From the NCBI GenBank assembly GCA_020634135.1, contig JACKCG010000001.1, positions 620,001 through 684,000 of the forward strand: DNA of 64,000 nt. The letters are read 5' to 3'. Positions within the stretch are counted from its first letter, which is position 1. The number at the start of each line of letters is the position of its first letter. This DNA is from Anaerolineaceae bacterium. Lineage in GTDB: Bacteria > Chloroflexota > Anaerolineae > Aggregatilineales > Phototrophicaceae. Positions 52,850 to 61,834 of this stretch are shown piece by piece. Both the position numbers and the translations under genes were made by a program. The notes beneath the pieces are model-generated. The model was given only the letters and a program-made list of their open reading frames with translations. It did no database searches and was not told the origin of the DNA.

Positions 52850-53473
52850 TCAAGTGCCAAACTGACGGTCACCTGCGTCCCCTAAGCCAGGGACGATGAA
52901 CCCTATATCGTTCAGGCGCTCATCCACGACGGCCACATGAATAGGCACATCAGGATGCGCCGTTGTCAACGCTTCGATTCCTTCCGGCGCGGCGATCAAT
53001 CCGACAAACTTAATGCGCTTTACTCCCCATCGTTTGAGAATATCCACCGTCGCCACGGCAGAACCGCCCGTCGCCAGCATCGGGTCCAGCACGAGGCATA
53101 TTTGCACCGTCGGTTCGGTTGGCAGCTTGTTATAATATTCCACTGGCCGCAGCGTCTTTTCGTCGCGGTAAAGGCCAATATGCCATACCTGTACGTTGGG
53201 CAGCAGTTCCATAACGCCTTCTACGAGTCCTAACCCGGCCCGCAGGATCGGCACTAAACCAATAGTATCGTTGGTCTTGTGCCCTCGCGCTTCTCCCATT
53301 GGTGTCTCCACCGTGTGCGGCGCCAACTCCAAGTCTTGCGTCGCCTCGTAACACAAAAGTAACGCTAGTTCGCGTACTAATTCCCGGAACCCCCGGTGAT
53401 CGGTACTTACATCACGTAAAACGGTCAGTTTGTGCAGCACCAGGGGATGCGTCGAGACGTGAACCTGAGACAT
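52850..53473 (-). CDS. upp: Uracil phosphoribosyltransferase
   Basis: This 207-residue salvage enzyme (uracil + PRPP to UMP) has the PRPP loop LVLDPMLATGGSA, ILRAGLGLVEG and the uracil site near VVDERLNDIGFIVPGLGDAGDR, given here as GFIVPGLGDAGD. ATG 53473 follows GAAAGGAG, whereas the frame extends 9 codons more. The upp-transferase pair forms a minus-strand operon. tdk, another pyrimidine-salvage gene, lies 4 kb away. Confidence 0.97.
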   Translation of the reverse strand: MSQVHVSTHPLVLHKLTVLRDVSTDHRGFRELVRELALLLCYEATQDLELAPHTVETPMGEARGHKTNDTIGLVPILRAGLGLVEGVMELLPNVQVWHIGLYRDEKTLRPVEYYNKLPTEPTVQICLVLDPMLATGGSAVATVDILKRWGVKRIKFVGLIAAPEGIEALTTAHPDVPIHVAVVDERLNDIGFIVPGLGDAGDRQFGT

Positions 53474-53614
53474 TGCAACTCCTTTCGTAAAAACAACCAA
53501 AGCCGCGTAATTGTATGCCGGATAGTCGCCCCTGTCAAAGCAGCCTTTGCGCCCCTGCCCCCGTCTTGTATACTTAGTCGTGGCCTTGTTTATGCAATTT
53601 GCGGGAGTGATTTC

Positions 53615-54655
53615 ATGTCCGAAGAGGGTCGGTTAGTGGGTGGCAGCCGCCGCCGTGATGACAACGAGAATATTGCGCTGCGCCCGCAACTCCTCAAAGA
53701 CATTGTAGGACAGGATCGGGTGCGGGATAACGTGCAAATTCTCATTGAGGCCGCCAAAGGACGCAATGATACCCTCGATCACGTGTTGTTTCACGGCCCA
53801 CCCGGTTTGGGCAAAACATCACTGGCGCATGTCATCGCTAATGAGATGAATGTCAACATTCGTGTGACCGCCGGACCAAGCATTGAACGGGCGGGAGACC
53901 TGGCCGCTATTTTGACGCATCTCAAGCAAAATGACATCTTATTCATTGATGAAGTTCACCGCTTGGGGAAAGCTGTTGAGGAAGTCCTTTATCCGGCAAT
54001 GGAGGATTTCAAGCTAGATATTGTTATTGGCAAGGGACCCGCTGCAAAGAATGTGCGACTCAATCTGCCCCGTTTCACCATTATCGGGGCAACCACTCGC
54101 CTGGCGCTGATGACTGCCCCGCTGCGAGATCGTTTTGGCGCGCAGTTCAGGCTGGATTTTTATGAGCTACCTGCAATAGAGTTCATCATCAGCCGGGCGG
54201 CAAAGATGCTCAAGGTACAGATTACACCAGAAGGCACTACGGAGATCGGACGCCGGTCACGCGGGACACCGCGTATTGCGCTGCGCTTGCTGCGGCGAGT
54301 ACGGGACTTCGCCCAGGTGCGGGCGGATGGCGTCATCACGGGTCCCGTAGCCGGAGAAGCTCTGGAAATGATGGATATTGACCACCTCGGCCTGGATGAT
54401 ATTGACCGCCGCATCCTTCAGATTATCATCGAGAAGTATCGCGGAGGCCCCGTTGGTCTGGAAACCATCGCCGCCGCCATCAGCGAAGACAGCAGCACAA
54501 TTATGGATGTCAATGAACCGTACCTGCTGCAACTTGGCTTCCTGGCACGCACGCCGCGCGGGCGGGTCGCCACCGCCCATGCTTATGAGCATCTTGGCAT
54601 CTTCCACGAGGATACCGGCTCTGAAGATATACCCGACCAGCCATCTTTATTCTAA
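53615..54655 (+). CDS. ruvB: Holliday junction helicase RuvB
   Basis: The 346-residue motor has Walker A HGPPGLGKTSLAH, Walker B ILFIDEVHRL, sensor 1 GATTRLALMTAPLRDRFG, the arginine finger region and a C-terminal winged helix ending GFLARTPRGRVAT. It drives branch migration with RuvA, which is not in the window. ATG 53615 follows GGGAGTGA; the frame runs 61 codons further upstream without support. DUF2905 and queA follow, a conserved order. Confidence 0.97.
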   Translation: MSEEGRLVGGSRRRDDNENIALRPQLLKDIVGQDRVRDNVQILIEAAKGRNDTLDHVLFHGPPGLGKTSLAHVIANEMNVNIRVTAGPSIERAGDLAAILTHLKQNDILFIDEVHRLGKAVEEVLYPAMEDFKLDIVIGKGPAAKNVRLNLPRFTIIGATTRLALMTAPLRDRFGAQFRLDFYELPAIEFIISRAAKMLKVQITPEGTTEIGRRSRGTPRIALRLLRRVRDFAQVRADGVITGPVAGEALEMMDIDHLGLDDIDRRILQIIIEKYRGGPVGLETIAAAISEDSSTIMDVNEPYLLQLGFLARTPRGRVATAHAYEHLGIFHEDTGSEDIPDQPSLF

Positions 54656-54664
54656 GGCCATCAC

Positions 54665-54907
54665 ATGGATTTACAGTCAATAGGCCGTTTCCTGCTGTTT
54701 GTCGGCATCGGATTCGCCGCACTGGGCGGCGTGTTGATGTTAGCAGGCCGACTGCCCTTTCTCAGCAATCTGGGCAATCTGCCTGGTGATATTCGCATAC
54801 AAGGAGAGGGCTTTTCCTGCCTGATTCCTGTTGTGAGCATGATTCTCGTCAGCGTTATACTGACCGTTCTCTTTAACATTGTGATAAGGTTAATCAACCG
54901 TCCATGA
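54665..54907 (+). CDS. DUF2905 membrane protein
   Basis: This 80-residue two-span protein has the family motif GRLPFLSNLGNLPGDIRI, shown as GRLPF and LPGDI, between spans at about 8-28 and 52-75. Its function is unknown. It lies between ruvB (9 nt gap) and queA (4-nt overlap), where such proteins are often found. Confidence 0.92.
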   Translation: MDLQSIGRFLLFVGIGFAALGGVLMLAGRLPFLSNLGNLPGDIRIQGEGFSCLIPVVSMILVSVILTVLFNIVIRLINRP

Positions 54908-55971
54908 AAGTGTCTGATTTCAACTACGATCTGCCTGAGTCTTTCATCGCTCAAACCCCTGTTGAGCCGCGCGATTCGTCGCGCCTGATGGTGATGAACC
55001 GGCAAACAGGCCACCTGGACCATCGTGTATTCCGTGATATTGTGGATTTCATCAATCCTGGGGATGTCCTGGTGCTCAACACGACCCGCGTGATTCCGGC
55101 AAGGTTGTACGCGCAAAAAGCCGAAACAGGCGGCGCGGTGGAAATCCTGCTGCTGCGCCAGGTGGATACGACGCGATGGCAGGCCCTGGTCGGCGGCAGG
55201 CACGTGAACCCTGGCGTCCGACTGACATTCGAAGACAGTCCACTAACTGCTATCGTAGAGGAAGCGCTAGACGGCGCGGAACGCCTGTTGAATTTCTCAG
55301 AATCCGTCAGCCGGTATCTGTATGACATCGGCTATACGCCCCTACCCCCCTATATCCACACCCAGCTGGATGACCCTGAACGGTACCAGACGATCTACAG
55401 CCGGCAGGAAGGTTCGGCAGCCGCCCCAACCGCCGGACTGCACTTCACACCAGAAGTGCTGTTCGCGTTGAAGGAAAAGGGGGTTATTCTGGCGTATTGT
55501 ACCCTGCACATCGGGCTGGATACCTTCAAACCCGTTCAGGCTGATGATGTAGAAGCGCATCATATTCACAGCGAGTGGGCGGAACTTTCGCCCCAAGACG
55601 CGCACATTATCAACGAAGCCAAACTCGCCGGGGGACGCATCATTGCCGTTGGCACGACAACAGCCCGGACACTGGAAAGCGCTGCCATCATCAGCGCCGG
55701 GGGCGATCCGACTCGTCCTGACGAGCTACCCGATATGTGTCCCTGGCGGCCTGTTGCGGCTTTCCAGGGAGATACCCGTTTATTTATCTATCCGGGTTAC
55801 AAGTGGCGTGCTGTCCATGCCCTGCTGACGAATTTCCATTTGCCAAAGTCTTCCCTGCTGATGATGGTGAGTTCATTCAGCAGCCGGGAACACATCCTGA
55901 ATGCTTACGAAGTCGCCAAGCAAGAGGGCTATCGCTTCTATTCACTTGGGGATGCGATGTTCATCGAATGA
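54904..55971 (+). CDS. queA: tRNA preQ1(34) S-adenosylmethionine ribosyltransferase-isomerase
   Basis: The 355-residue enzyme forms epoxyqueuosine in tRNA wobble positions. Motifs are the opening FNYDLPESFIAQTPVEPRD, shown as LPESFIAQ, then VLNTTRVIPARL, GSAAAPTAGLHFT, LHIGLDTFKPV, VGTTTARTLE and TNFHLPKSSLLMMV. The ATG overlaps the DUF2905 stop (ATGA). Other queuosine genes such as tgt are not present here. Confidence 0.97.
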   Translation: MKVSDFNYDLPESFIAQTPVEPRDSSRLMVMNRQTGHLDHRVFRDIVDFINPGDVLVLNTTRVIPARLYAQKAETGGAVEILLLRQVDTTRWQALVGGRHVNPGVRLTFEDSPLTAIVEEALDGAERLLNFSESVSRYLYDIGYTPLPPYIHTQLDDPERYQTIYSRQEGSAAAPTAGLHFTPEVLFALKEKGVILAYCTLHIGLDTFKPVQADDVEAHHIHSEWAELSPQDAHIINEAKLAGGRIIAVGTTTARTLESAAIISAGGDPTRPDELPDMCPWRPVAAFQGDTRLFIYPGYKWRAVHALLTNFHLPKSSLLMMVSSFSSREHILNAYEVAKQEGYRFYSLGDAMFIE

Positions 55972-55991
55972 GCAAGTGGTAAAATTCTACG

Positions 55992-56020
55992 TTGACGCCC
56001 CTGCCTCGCCAGCATATAAT
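55992..56020 (+). promoter_or_regulatory. Strong sigma-70 promoter of ribosomal protein operon
   Basis: TTGACG (55992-55997) and perfect TATAAT (56015-56020) with optimal 17-nt spacing. It leaves a leader of about 125 nt before rplU, long enough for autoregulation by L21, though I recognise no known leader structure. Confidence 0.8.
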
Positions 56021-56152
56021 ACAACAATTACCCTGTTACCTGGGGTATTCGTCCTGTTTACCACAATAATCACAGCCAATTTTCCCCGTCGGTTTGCCCA
56101 GGAATGGTGTTGGCGCAGGGACGGTGGCAAGTGAAGATTGGAGACAATCACC

Positions 56153-56467
56153 ATGTACGCAATTATTCGTACCGGCAACCGCCAGTACCGGGCAGAAGTT
56201 GGCAAACTGCTCGAAGTTGAAAAACTACCTTATGCAGTAGACGAAAGCATTGAGATTAACGATGTTTTGTTGATCGGAGACGGTGACAACACACTCGTCG
56301 GCCAGCCAAATGTCGAAGGCGCCGTCGTGAAAGCCACTGTGGTCGAGCAGTTTCGCGGCGCAAAGATCATTGTCTTCAGATATCGCCAGCGCACCAATTA
56401 CCGCCGCAAGACCGGGCATCGCCAGTATTATACCCGGCTGCGGATTGATGATATTGTTGTGAAGTAA
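56153..56467 (+). CDS. rplU: 50S ribosomal protein bL21
   Basis: The 104-residue protein starts YAIIRTGNRQYRAEVG and ends with the basic KIIVFRYRQRTNYRRKTGHRQYYT-type tail, shown by the conserved RKTGHRQ. ATG 56153 follows GGAG by a good spacing; TTG 56138 would include that site. It binds 23S rRNA and is first in the L21-L27-L31 operon. Confidence 0.97.
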   Translation: MYAIIRTGNRQYRAEVGKLLEVEKLPYAVDESIEINDVLLIGDGDNTLVGQPNVEGAVVKATVVEQFRGAKIIVFRYRQRTNYRRKTGHRQYYTRLRIDDIVVK

Positions 56468-56489
56468 CGCAGTCAGGGAGAAATGAACA

Positions 56490-56765
56490 ATGGCACATAA
56501 AAAAGGTGGCGGTTCAAGTCGTAATGGCCGCGACAGTAATGCCCAGCGGCTGGGCGTGAAACGTTTTGGTGGGGAGTATGTTATCCCTGGCAATATCATT
56601 GTCCGGCAGCGCGGCACGTATTTCCACCCAGGTGAAAACGTAGGCCTCGGAAAAGATCACACGATTTATGCAGTAACCGAAGGCTACGTGGTCTTTGAGC
56701 GGATGCGCGGGCGTAATGGGCAAAAGCAAATCAGCGTCTATGCCGAATTGCCGGAAAAAAAGTAA
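56490..56765 (+). CDS. rpmA: 50S ribosomal protein bL27
   Basis: The 91-residue protein starts AHKKGGGSSRNGRDS, with RLGVKRFGGEYV and IIVRQRGT, as in all L27 proteins. The short N-terminus reaches the peptidyl-transferase centre and needs no cleavage here because it begins directly with MAHKKG, unlike the Firmicutes form. It is preceded by GGGAG. Confidence 0.98.
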   Translation: MAHKKGGGSSRNGRDSNAQRLGVKRFGGEYVIPGNIIVRQRGTYFHPGENVGLGKDHTIYAVTEGYVVFERMRGRNGQKQISVYAELPEKK

Positions 56766-56836
56766 CACTCTAATCCATGCTGCTACGCTACCTGCGCAAG
56801 ATAGACGCAGGCCGTAGCGAGAAAAAGGACATCACC

Positions 56837-57307
56837 ATGAAAGAAGCTCTGCACCCTAAATGGTATCCAGAAGCAAAAGTCACTTGCTCGTGTGGCAATA
56901 CCTGGATCACCAGTGCAACCGTCCCAGAAATCAAAACCGACATCTGCTCGGCCTGCCATCCCTTCTATACGGGTGAACAACGCATTGTTGATACGGAAGG
57001 CCAGGTTGACCGCTTCCTGAAGCGACTCCAGGTACGTGACAACCTGCGTGCTGAAGCCGAAGCGCGTGTTGCAGCACTCACTTCCCCCGACCTGCCGTTG
57101 GCGGAACTCGGTGTTCAGAAGCGTTACCTGACCATTCTGAGCGAGAGTGGCATCAACGTTGCCGGCGAATTCATCGCCAAGCTGGAAGAGGGTGGCGATA
57201 GCGCGCTGCTGGAAATCCCTGGGATTGGTCGCAAGATTCTGACCGACATCAAACGGGCACTGCGTGACCGGGGGTACGATCTACCGCTGGCCGAAACCGC
57301 CGAGTAA
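56837..57307 (+). CDS. rpmE: Ribosomal protein bL31 with alpha-CTD-like C-terminal domain
   Basis: The 156-residue protein is twice the normal length. Residues 1-66 are zinc-type bL31: MKEALHPKWYPEA, cysteines 17, 19, 37 and 40 (CSC and CSAC), then HPFYTGEQ. Residues about 86-148 form a helix-hairpin-helix domain (LGVQKRYLTILSESGINVAG, IPGIGRKILTDIKRAL) closely resembling the C-terminal domain of RNA polymerase alpha, or related HhH tails. This could tether RNA or DNA, or link ribosome and transcription. ATG 56837 follows AAAGGAC. It is co-directional with rplU and rpmA. Confidence 0.88.
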   Translation: MKEALHPKWYPEAKVTCSCGNTWITSATVPEIKTDICSACHPFYTGEQRIVDTEGQVDRFLKRLQVRDNLRAEAEARVAALTSPDLPLAELGVQKRYLTILSESGINVAGEFIAKLEEGGDSALLEIPGIGRKILTDIKRALRDRGYDLPLAETAE

Positions 57308-57326
57308 CACCTTACATTACACACTG

Positions 57327-57362
57327 TAGAGGCAGGCGTGAGATGTATCATGTCTGCCTCTA
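57327..57362 (+). terminator. Hairpin after the ribosomal protein operon
   Basis: TAGAGGCAG (57327-57335) pairs with CTGCCTCTA (57354-57362) across 18 nt. The T-tract is weak (TGCTTGTCT), so partial read-through to tdk is possible. Confidence 0.5.
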
Positions 57363-57391
57363 TGCTTGTCTAGACACGATCAGGGGGAAAC

Positions 57392-57964
57392 ATGCGCCAT
57401 CATACTGGCCGGGTTGAAGTTATCTGCGGCAGCATGTTCTGCGGCAAAACCGAAGAGCTAATTCGCCGCGTCCGGCGTGCCGCCATCGCCAAACAAGCCG
57501 TTCAAGTGTTCAAGCCTACGCTAGACAACCGCTACCATGTCCAGAATGTAACCAGCCATGATGGGCAGAACTTTGAAGCCCAGACGATTACAGAACCCTC
57601 AGAAATACTCGACCAGCTGAAGCCCGAAACAACGGTCATCGCCATTGATGAAGTGCAGTTTTTTAGCAGCGACATCGTGGAGATTGTAGAGACACTGGCC
57701 GATAAAGGGCTGCGTGTCATTCTGGCCGGGTTGGATATGGACTTCCGAGGTGAACCCTTCGGCCCGATGCCCCGCTTACTGTGCGAAGCTGAAGAAGTCA
57801 CCAAACTACACGCAATCTGCCTGATCTGTGGTGAACCGGCCAGCCGCACCCAGCGGCTAGTAAACGGGGAACCCGCTCACTTCAACGACCCAATTATCAT
57901 GGTAGGCGCACAGGAAGCCTATGAGGCACGCTGCCGCGAGCATCACATTGTCCCCAAAAACTGA
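57392..57964 (+). CDS. tdk: Thymidine kinase (type II)
   Basis: The 190-residue enzyme has P-loop GSMFCGKTEELIRR, Walker B IDEVQFF, the flexible lasso region and zinc-binding CLICGEPASRTQRLV with a final CREHH-like Cys. It phosphorylates thymidine for salvage. The ATG follows AGGGGGAAA. It stands 84 nt after the L31 gene. Confidence 0.97.
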   Translation: MRHHTGRVEVICGSMFCGKTEELIRRVRRAAIAKQAVQVFKPTLDNRYHVQNVTSHDGQNFEAQTITEPSEILDQLKPETTVIAIDEVQFFSSDIVEIVETLADKGLRVILAGLDMDFRGEPFGPMPRLLCEAEEVTKLHAICLICGEPASRTQRLVNGEPAHFNDPIIMVGAQEAYEARCREHHIVPKN

Positions 57965-58018
57965 AATGCACTAAGTGTTCGCATTATTAGAGAATCTTCG
58001 CTGCTCTCGAAAAATACT

Positions 58019-58047
58019 TTGCAAAGCTAAATACATTGCGGTATAGT
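58019..58047 (+). promoter_or_regulatory. Sigma-70-type promoter
   Basis: TTGCAA (58019-58024) and TATAGT (58042-58047), 17-nt spacing, 39 nt before the ATG at 58086. It gives the membrane protein gene its own promoter. Confidence 0.6.
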
Positions 58048-58085
58048 TCTCCGACCTGCATCTAGCTTATAAAGGGAGTATCGTT

Positions 58086-59225
58086 ATGAGTGTTTCTAGC
58101 GCCAGTTTCTCATCCCCTGCGCAGGTTGCATCCAGCCCTAATCAACTTTGGTTACGCAACCGCCGTTGGGACCTGGTCTACATCGTAGTCAGCGTATTGG
58201 TAGTTCCCCTGCCTTACATCTTCTATTTGATCGGGGTCAACCAGCTGAATGTCAACCCGGATGTCAGCCGCAATATTGTCAATGGCTTTGTAGCCATCGC
58301 CGTCGGCGGCCCGCACATGATGTCCACTTTTCTCCGCACAGGGTTGGATAGTGACTTCAAACAACGCTATCCGATGCTGATCCGTTCATCCATCATCATT
58401 CCTATCGTCGTCGTATCTCTGGCATTCCTGAACCTGACTCTGCTTCTCACGATTTTCTTCTTCTGGGCGATGCTGCACGTACTGCATCAGGTGATCTATG
58501 TGGTGGAACTCTATAATCACAAAGAGCATACAATGGTTCGTCAGGGATCAAGCGTCAAACTCTGGTCACGTGCCATTGACTATGCCGTCATTCTGACGTG
58601 TCTGTTCCCTATCGCCGCCTATAAAATAAGCCAGGGTTCATTTGAAATCGGCACAAATGATCTCACAAAGGTAATCCCTGACCTATTTGAAAACCAGTTG
58701 GTTTTCTTCGCGGCAGCCGGTGTATTCATTCTGGCCGCATTGGCATATATCGTGAAGACCGTCGGAGAATATCGTAGCGGCACAATAAACTGGCCGAAGA
58801 CGATATTCATCAGCCTGTCGGTCATTATCTTCCTGCCACTGCCCGCTTTTGAAAACCTGGACACAGCCTTCCAGGGCGCAAATATGTGGCACTCCTTCCA
58901 GTATCTGGCATTAACGTTCTATATCATTAAGATTCGGCAGCAGCTTGGCACACTGGATAAGGATGCCCCGGTAGTTGCCCGCTTCAGCAAAGGCAAGGAT
59001 TCGCGTGGGCTATTCGGCCTCAGCACCCTGCTCCTGGGTGGCCCGGTAGCTGTATTTTTCGTGGTCTATGCGCTGGCCGCGATCATTATTCCCGACATTG
59101 ACCCCAACCGGCACTTCGACACGGCCTACTACACGGCAATTCTATCGTTCCTGTGGATCCACTACTACCACGACCACTTCCTGTTTACCAACTTCGAAGT
59201 CCTGGATCCCGCTGTCCAGAAATAG
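58086..59225 (+). CDS. Histidine-rich multi-span membrane protein, unknown
   Basis: This is a 379-residue protein with about eight spans. Histidines cluster at or near membrane edges: His77 in VGGPHMMSTF, His131 and His134 in MLHVLHQ, His145/148, His269 in MWHSFQY, and His359, 362 and 364 in IHYYHDHF. Such H-x2-H and H-x2-H-x-H sets suggest bound metal or heme, as in membrane di-iron or carotenoid-type oxygenases, but I cannot match it to a named family. It has its own promoter, an AAGGGAG ribosome site and a downstream terminator, so it is a single-gene unit. Confidence 0.75.
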   Translation: MSVSSASFSSPAQVASSPNQLWLRNRRWDLVYIVVSVLVVPLPYIFYLIGVNQLNVNPDVSRNIVNGFVAIAVGGPHMMSTFLRTGLDSDFKQRYPMLIRSSIIIPIVVVSLAFLNLTLLLTIFFFWAMLHVLHQVIYVVELYNHKEHTMVRQGSSVKLWSRAIDYAVILTCLFPIAAYKISQGSFEIGTNDLTKVIPDLFENQLVFFAAAGVFILAALAYIVKTVGEYRSGTINWPKTIFISLSVIIFLPLPAFENLDTAFQGANMWHSFQYLALTFYIIKIRQQLGTLDKDAPVVARFSKGKDSRGLFGLSTLLLGGPVAVFFVVYALAAIIIPDIDPNRHFDTAYYTAILSFLWIHYYHDHFLFTNFEVLDPAVQK

Positions 59226-59246
59226 CCTGGTCACATATCCAAACAA

Positions 59247-59277
59247 AACGAGGGGTACGCAGTTCGTATCCCTCGTT
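59247..59277. terminator. Bidirectional terminator
   Basis: AACGAGGGGTACG (59247-59259) pairs with CGTATCCCTCGTT (59265-59277) with one wobble and a 5-nt loop, located between convergent genes. The minus side is followed by TTGTTT. Confidence 0.75.
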
Positions 59278-59300
59278 GCATTCTAACCCGAACTCACGGA

Positions 59301-61820
59301 TTACCAGGGGCGATGCAGAAGCGTTTTGTCGTCGGGCAGTGGCCGGCGTCGGATTTCGATACGCTGGAAAGTATCAATACTCACTTCCAGCAAACCTTCA
59401 TCAAAAAACCAGAGCGGCGCACCCTGCCGGTCTACCCGCACATGCATGGGTTCTTCATCCAGCCCGACGACTTCAATCTTCATTCTGGTATAGGCTGGCG
59501 TATACTGCCCAGCAACACGGCGGTTAATGATGAATCTGCCGTCCTCATCCCAATTACAGGTGATATACACCCAGCGATAGGCGCCTTTCTCATAGGCCAT
59601 GCCTTCGCCATCGTCCTCATACAAGATCGTTTCACTATCGCCCGGATAAACGCGCAGCAGCAGCGTGTCCACTGCGTTTTCGCCCACATACTGCGCTTCC
59701 GGCCACTGTGGAAGGGATGTCCCCGCACGAATAAACAGTGGGACACGCTCAAGTGGCGCTGGCACAGTCACAACCTGACCGCCCGGCAGCAGTTCGTTTG
59801 TCCAGTAGTCATACCACTCCCCCACCGGCAGATACACTGACCGGCGCACAGCGCCCGGTTCCAGAACCGGCGCGACCAGCACCGAATCCCCCAGAAGATA
59901 ACAGTCATCCACCGCACGAAGATCAGGATTCATCGGTTCAAGAGTGAATACAGGGCGAATGACCGGCCAACCATATTCTTTCGCAATCGCCACGAGTGAG
60001 TACAAATATGGCAGGAAGCGATACCGTAGATCAATTGTCAGGCGATTAATGACCTCATACGGTTGTCCGAATGACCAGGGTTCTTGCGCGTGGGTATCCA
60101 TTCCAGTATGGGTACGAAAAAAGGGCATCAAAACCGCCGCCTGCAACCAGCGAGTGAAAAGCTCTCCATCCGTATCTCCGTCGAAACCGCCAATATCCGG
60201 CCCGGTCATAGGTGCGCCGGAAAGCCCCATATTCAACGTCATGCTCAGGCTAAGGCGCAGATGATCCCAGGTCGAGGAATTATCTCCTGTCCACGAACTG
60301 GCATAACGCTGCGCCCCGGCAAAGCCGGCCCGGATCATATTAAAGGGTCGCCTCTCAGGGTAGTACTTGCGCAGTGCTTCCTGTGAGGCACGTCCCATTA
60401 GCAGGCCATACACGTTATGATTCCCCTGGTGATCGCCCCCCAGCCCATCTACATCATGGATCACATAGTCAGGCAGCGTACTGGCACCATCTGAGGTAAA
60501 GATGGCCGGTTCGCACATATCATTCCAGATACCATCCACCCCGGCGTCCAACAGAGGGAGAAACTGCTCTGCCCACCAGCAACGTGCTGCCGCACTGGTA
60601 AAATCGGGGAAATGGGATGCCCCAGCCCACACCGCTGCCGTCACTGGCTTGCCATCAGGGTACTTGAGGAACACATCCTGTTCGACGCCGCTCACATAGA
60701 CGGGATAATCCGGGTCTATCTTAATGCCTGGGTCAACAATCACTACAACTTTAAAACCCTGCCTGTGCAGCGTGGCGATCATCTCAGGTAATGCAGGAAA
60801 CCGAGTTCGATCCCAGGTAAACACCCTGAAACCAGCCATGTAATGAATATCAAGATACAGTACATCGCACGCAATACCCCGCTTACGAAACTCCCCGGCT
60901 AAATCCAACACGGTCTGCTGTGGGTAATAGCTGAAACGGCACTGCTGATAGCCAAGACTCCAGAGGGGCGGGAGCGTAATGCGCCCAGTTAGCTCGGTGT
61001 AACGCGCTAAAACGCTATTGACATCGTTCCCAAAAAACAGGTAATAACGCAGTTCTCCCGCCTCTCCCTCAAACACCAGCGCATCGTTGGCGCCCATACC
61101 CACATCCACCGTACCGCGAGTCGCGTTATCCCAGAATACGCCATACGCGCCGTGCGCATGGACTCCCAGGTAAAAGGGGATGCTGTAATAGAGAGGATCA
61201 TCATCACGCCGGAAACGCGGAGGATCGGTATTCCACAGTTGATACTGTTTGCCGCGCAGGTTCAGACCAACGGCCCGGCTACCCAACCCATAGGCACTCT
61301 CATCTGGTTGCAAACGGAGTGACAATCGCACCGCGCCGTCTTCGCGCCACTGCATCCCAGATAAATCCGCGCAAATCAGCTCGTGGGATAGTGTTTCCAA
61401 TTGCAGGCGAAATGACAGCTTTTCCACCCGGCAAATCATAGCCGCTGATTGCATCTCGACAGTCACCGGATGGTCAATTGCTTCAATCGGGACTTCCGGC
61501 CAATCCACTTTGCTGACAGCATACGAAAACGGCGCGGAAAACTCCGCACGTTTATCAGGATACAAACGTACCCGCAAGCAGTCGGCTGCCACCCACTGCA
61601 ATTCCACATTCCCCTGCTCGCACATGAGCCGGACACCTCGCTCATAAGCAGTCACGCGCTTCACACCACCCAAAGCATTCCAGGGAGGCAGCCGACGCCG
61701 CTTTTTAGCAGCATATTTCTGGTCATAACGACCTAATGCTTTCTCAGTCGTTTTGATATCATCAACCAGTGACTTGCCTGCCAGTTCGTGGAAAAATCGA
61801 AGGGGATCTTTTCTTGCCAT
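59301..61820 (-). CDS. Glycoside hydrolase family 31 (alpha-glucosidase-like)
   Basis: The roughly 839-residue protein has the GH31 N-terminal beta domain with DESAYGLGSRAVG, the catalytic barrel with nucleophile Asp in IWNDMCEPAIF and acid/base Asp in SSWTGDNSSTWDHL, plus HTGMDTHAQEPW and the C-terminal beta domains. It should release alpha-linked glucose or xylose from oligosaccharides. No signal peptide is seen, so it is cytoplasmic. ATG 61820 (MARKDPLRFF) follows AGGA; the frame extends 13 codons into the spacer. It is last in a run with LysM proteins, only 14 nt behind the M23 gene. Confidence 0.93.
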   Translation of the reverse strand: MARKDPLRFFHELAGKSLVDDIKTTEKALGRYDQKYAAKKRRRLPPWNALGGVKRVTAYERGVRLMCEQGNVELQWVAADCLRVRLYPDKRAEFSAPFSYAVSKVDWPEVPIEAIDHPVTVEMQSAAMICRVEKLSFRLQLETLSHELICADLSGMQWREDGAVRLSLRLQPDESAYGLGSRAVGLNLRGKQYQLWNTDPPRFRRDDDPLYYSIPFYLGVHAHGAYGVFWDNATRGTVDVGMGANDALVFEGEAGELRYYLFFGNDVNSVLARYTELTGRITLPPLWSLGYQQCRFSYYPQQTVLDLAGEFRKRGIACDVLYLDIHYMAGFRVFTWDRTRFPALPEMIATLHRQGFKVVVIVDPGIKIDPDYPVYVSGVEQDVFLKYPDGKPVTAAVWAGASHFPDFTSAAARCWWAEQFLPLLDAGVDGIWNDMCEPAIFTSDGASTLPDYVIHDVDGLGGDHQGNHNVYGLLMGRASQEALRKYYPERRPFNMIRAGFAGAQRYASSWTGDNSSTWDHLRLSLSMTLNMGLSGAPMTGPDIGGFDGDTDGELFTRWLQAAVLMPFFRTHTGMDTHAQEPWSFGQPYEVINRLTIDLRYRFLPYLYSLVAIAKEYGWPVIRPVFTLEPMNPDLRAVDDCYLLGDSVLVAPVLEPGAVRRSVYLPVGEWYDYWTNELLPGGQVVTVPAPLERVPLFIRAGTSLPQWPEAQYVGENAVDTLLLRVYPGDSETILYEDDGEGMAYEKGAYRWVYITCNWDEDGRFIINRRVAGQYTPAYTRMKIEVVGLDEEPMHVRVDRQGAPLWFFDEGLLEVSIDTFQRIEIRRRPLPDDKTLLHRPW

Positions 61821-61834
61821 TTCTTCAGTCCTGC

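Noticed and set aside
53128..53136. TGTTATAAT on the plus strand
   Set aside because: It lies inside the upp coding region and nearly 500 nt from ruvB, so it is probably a chance match.
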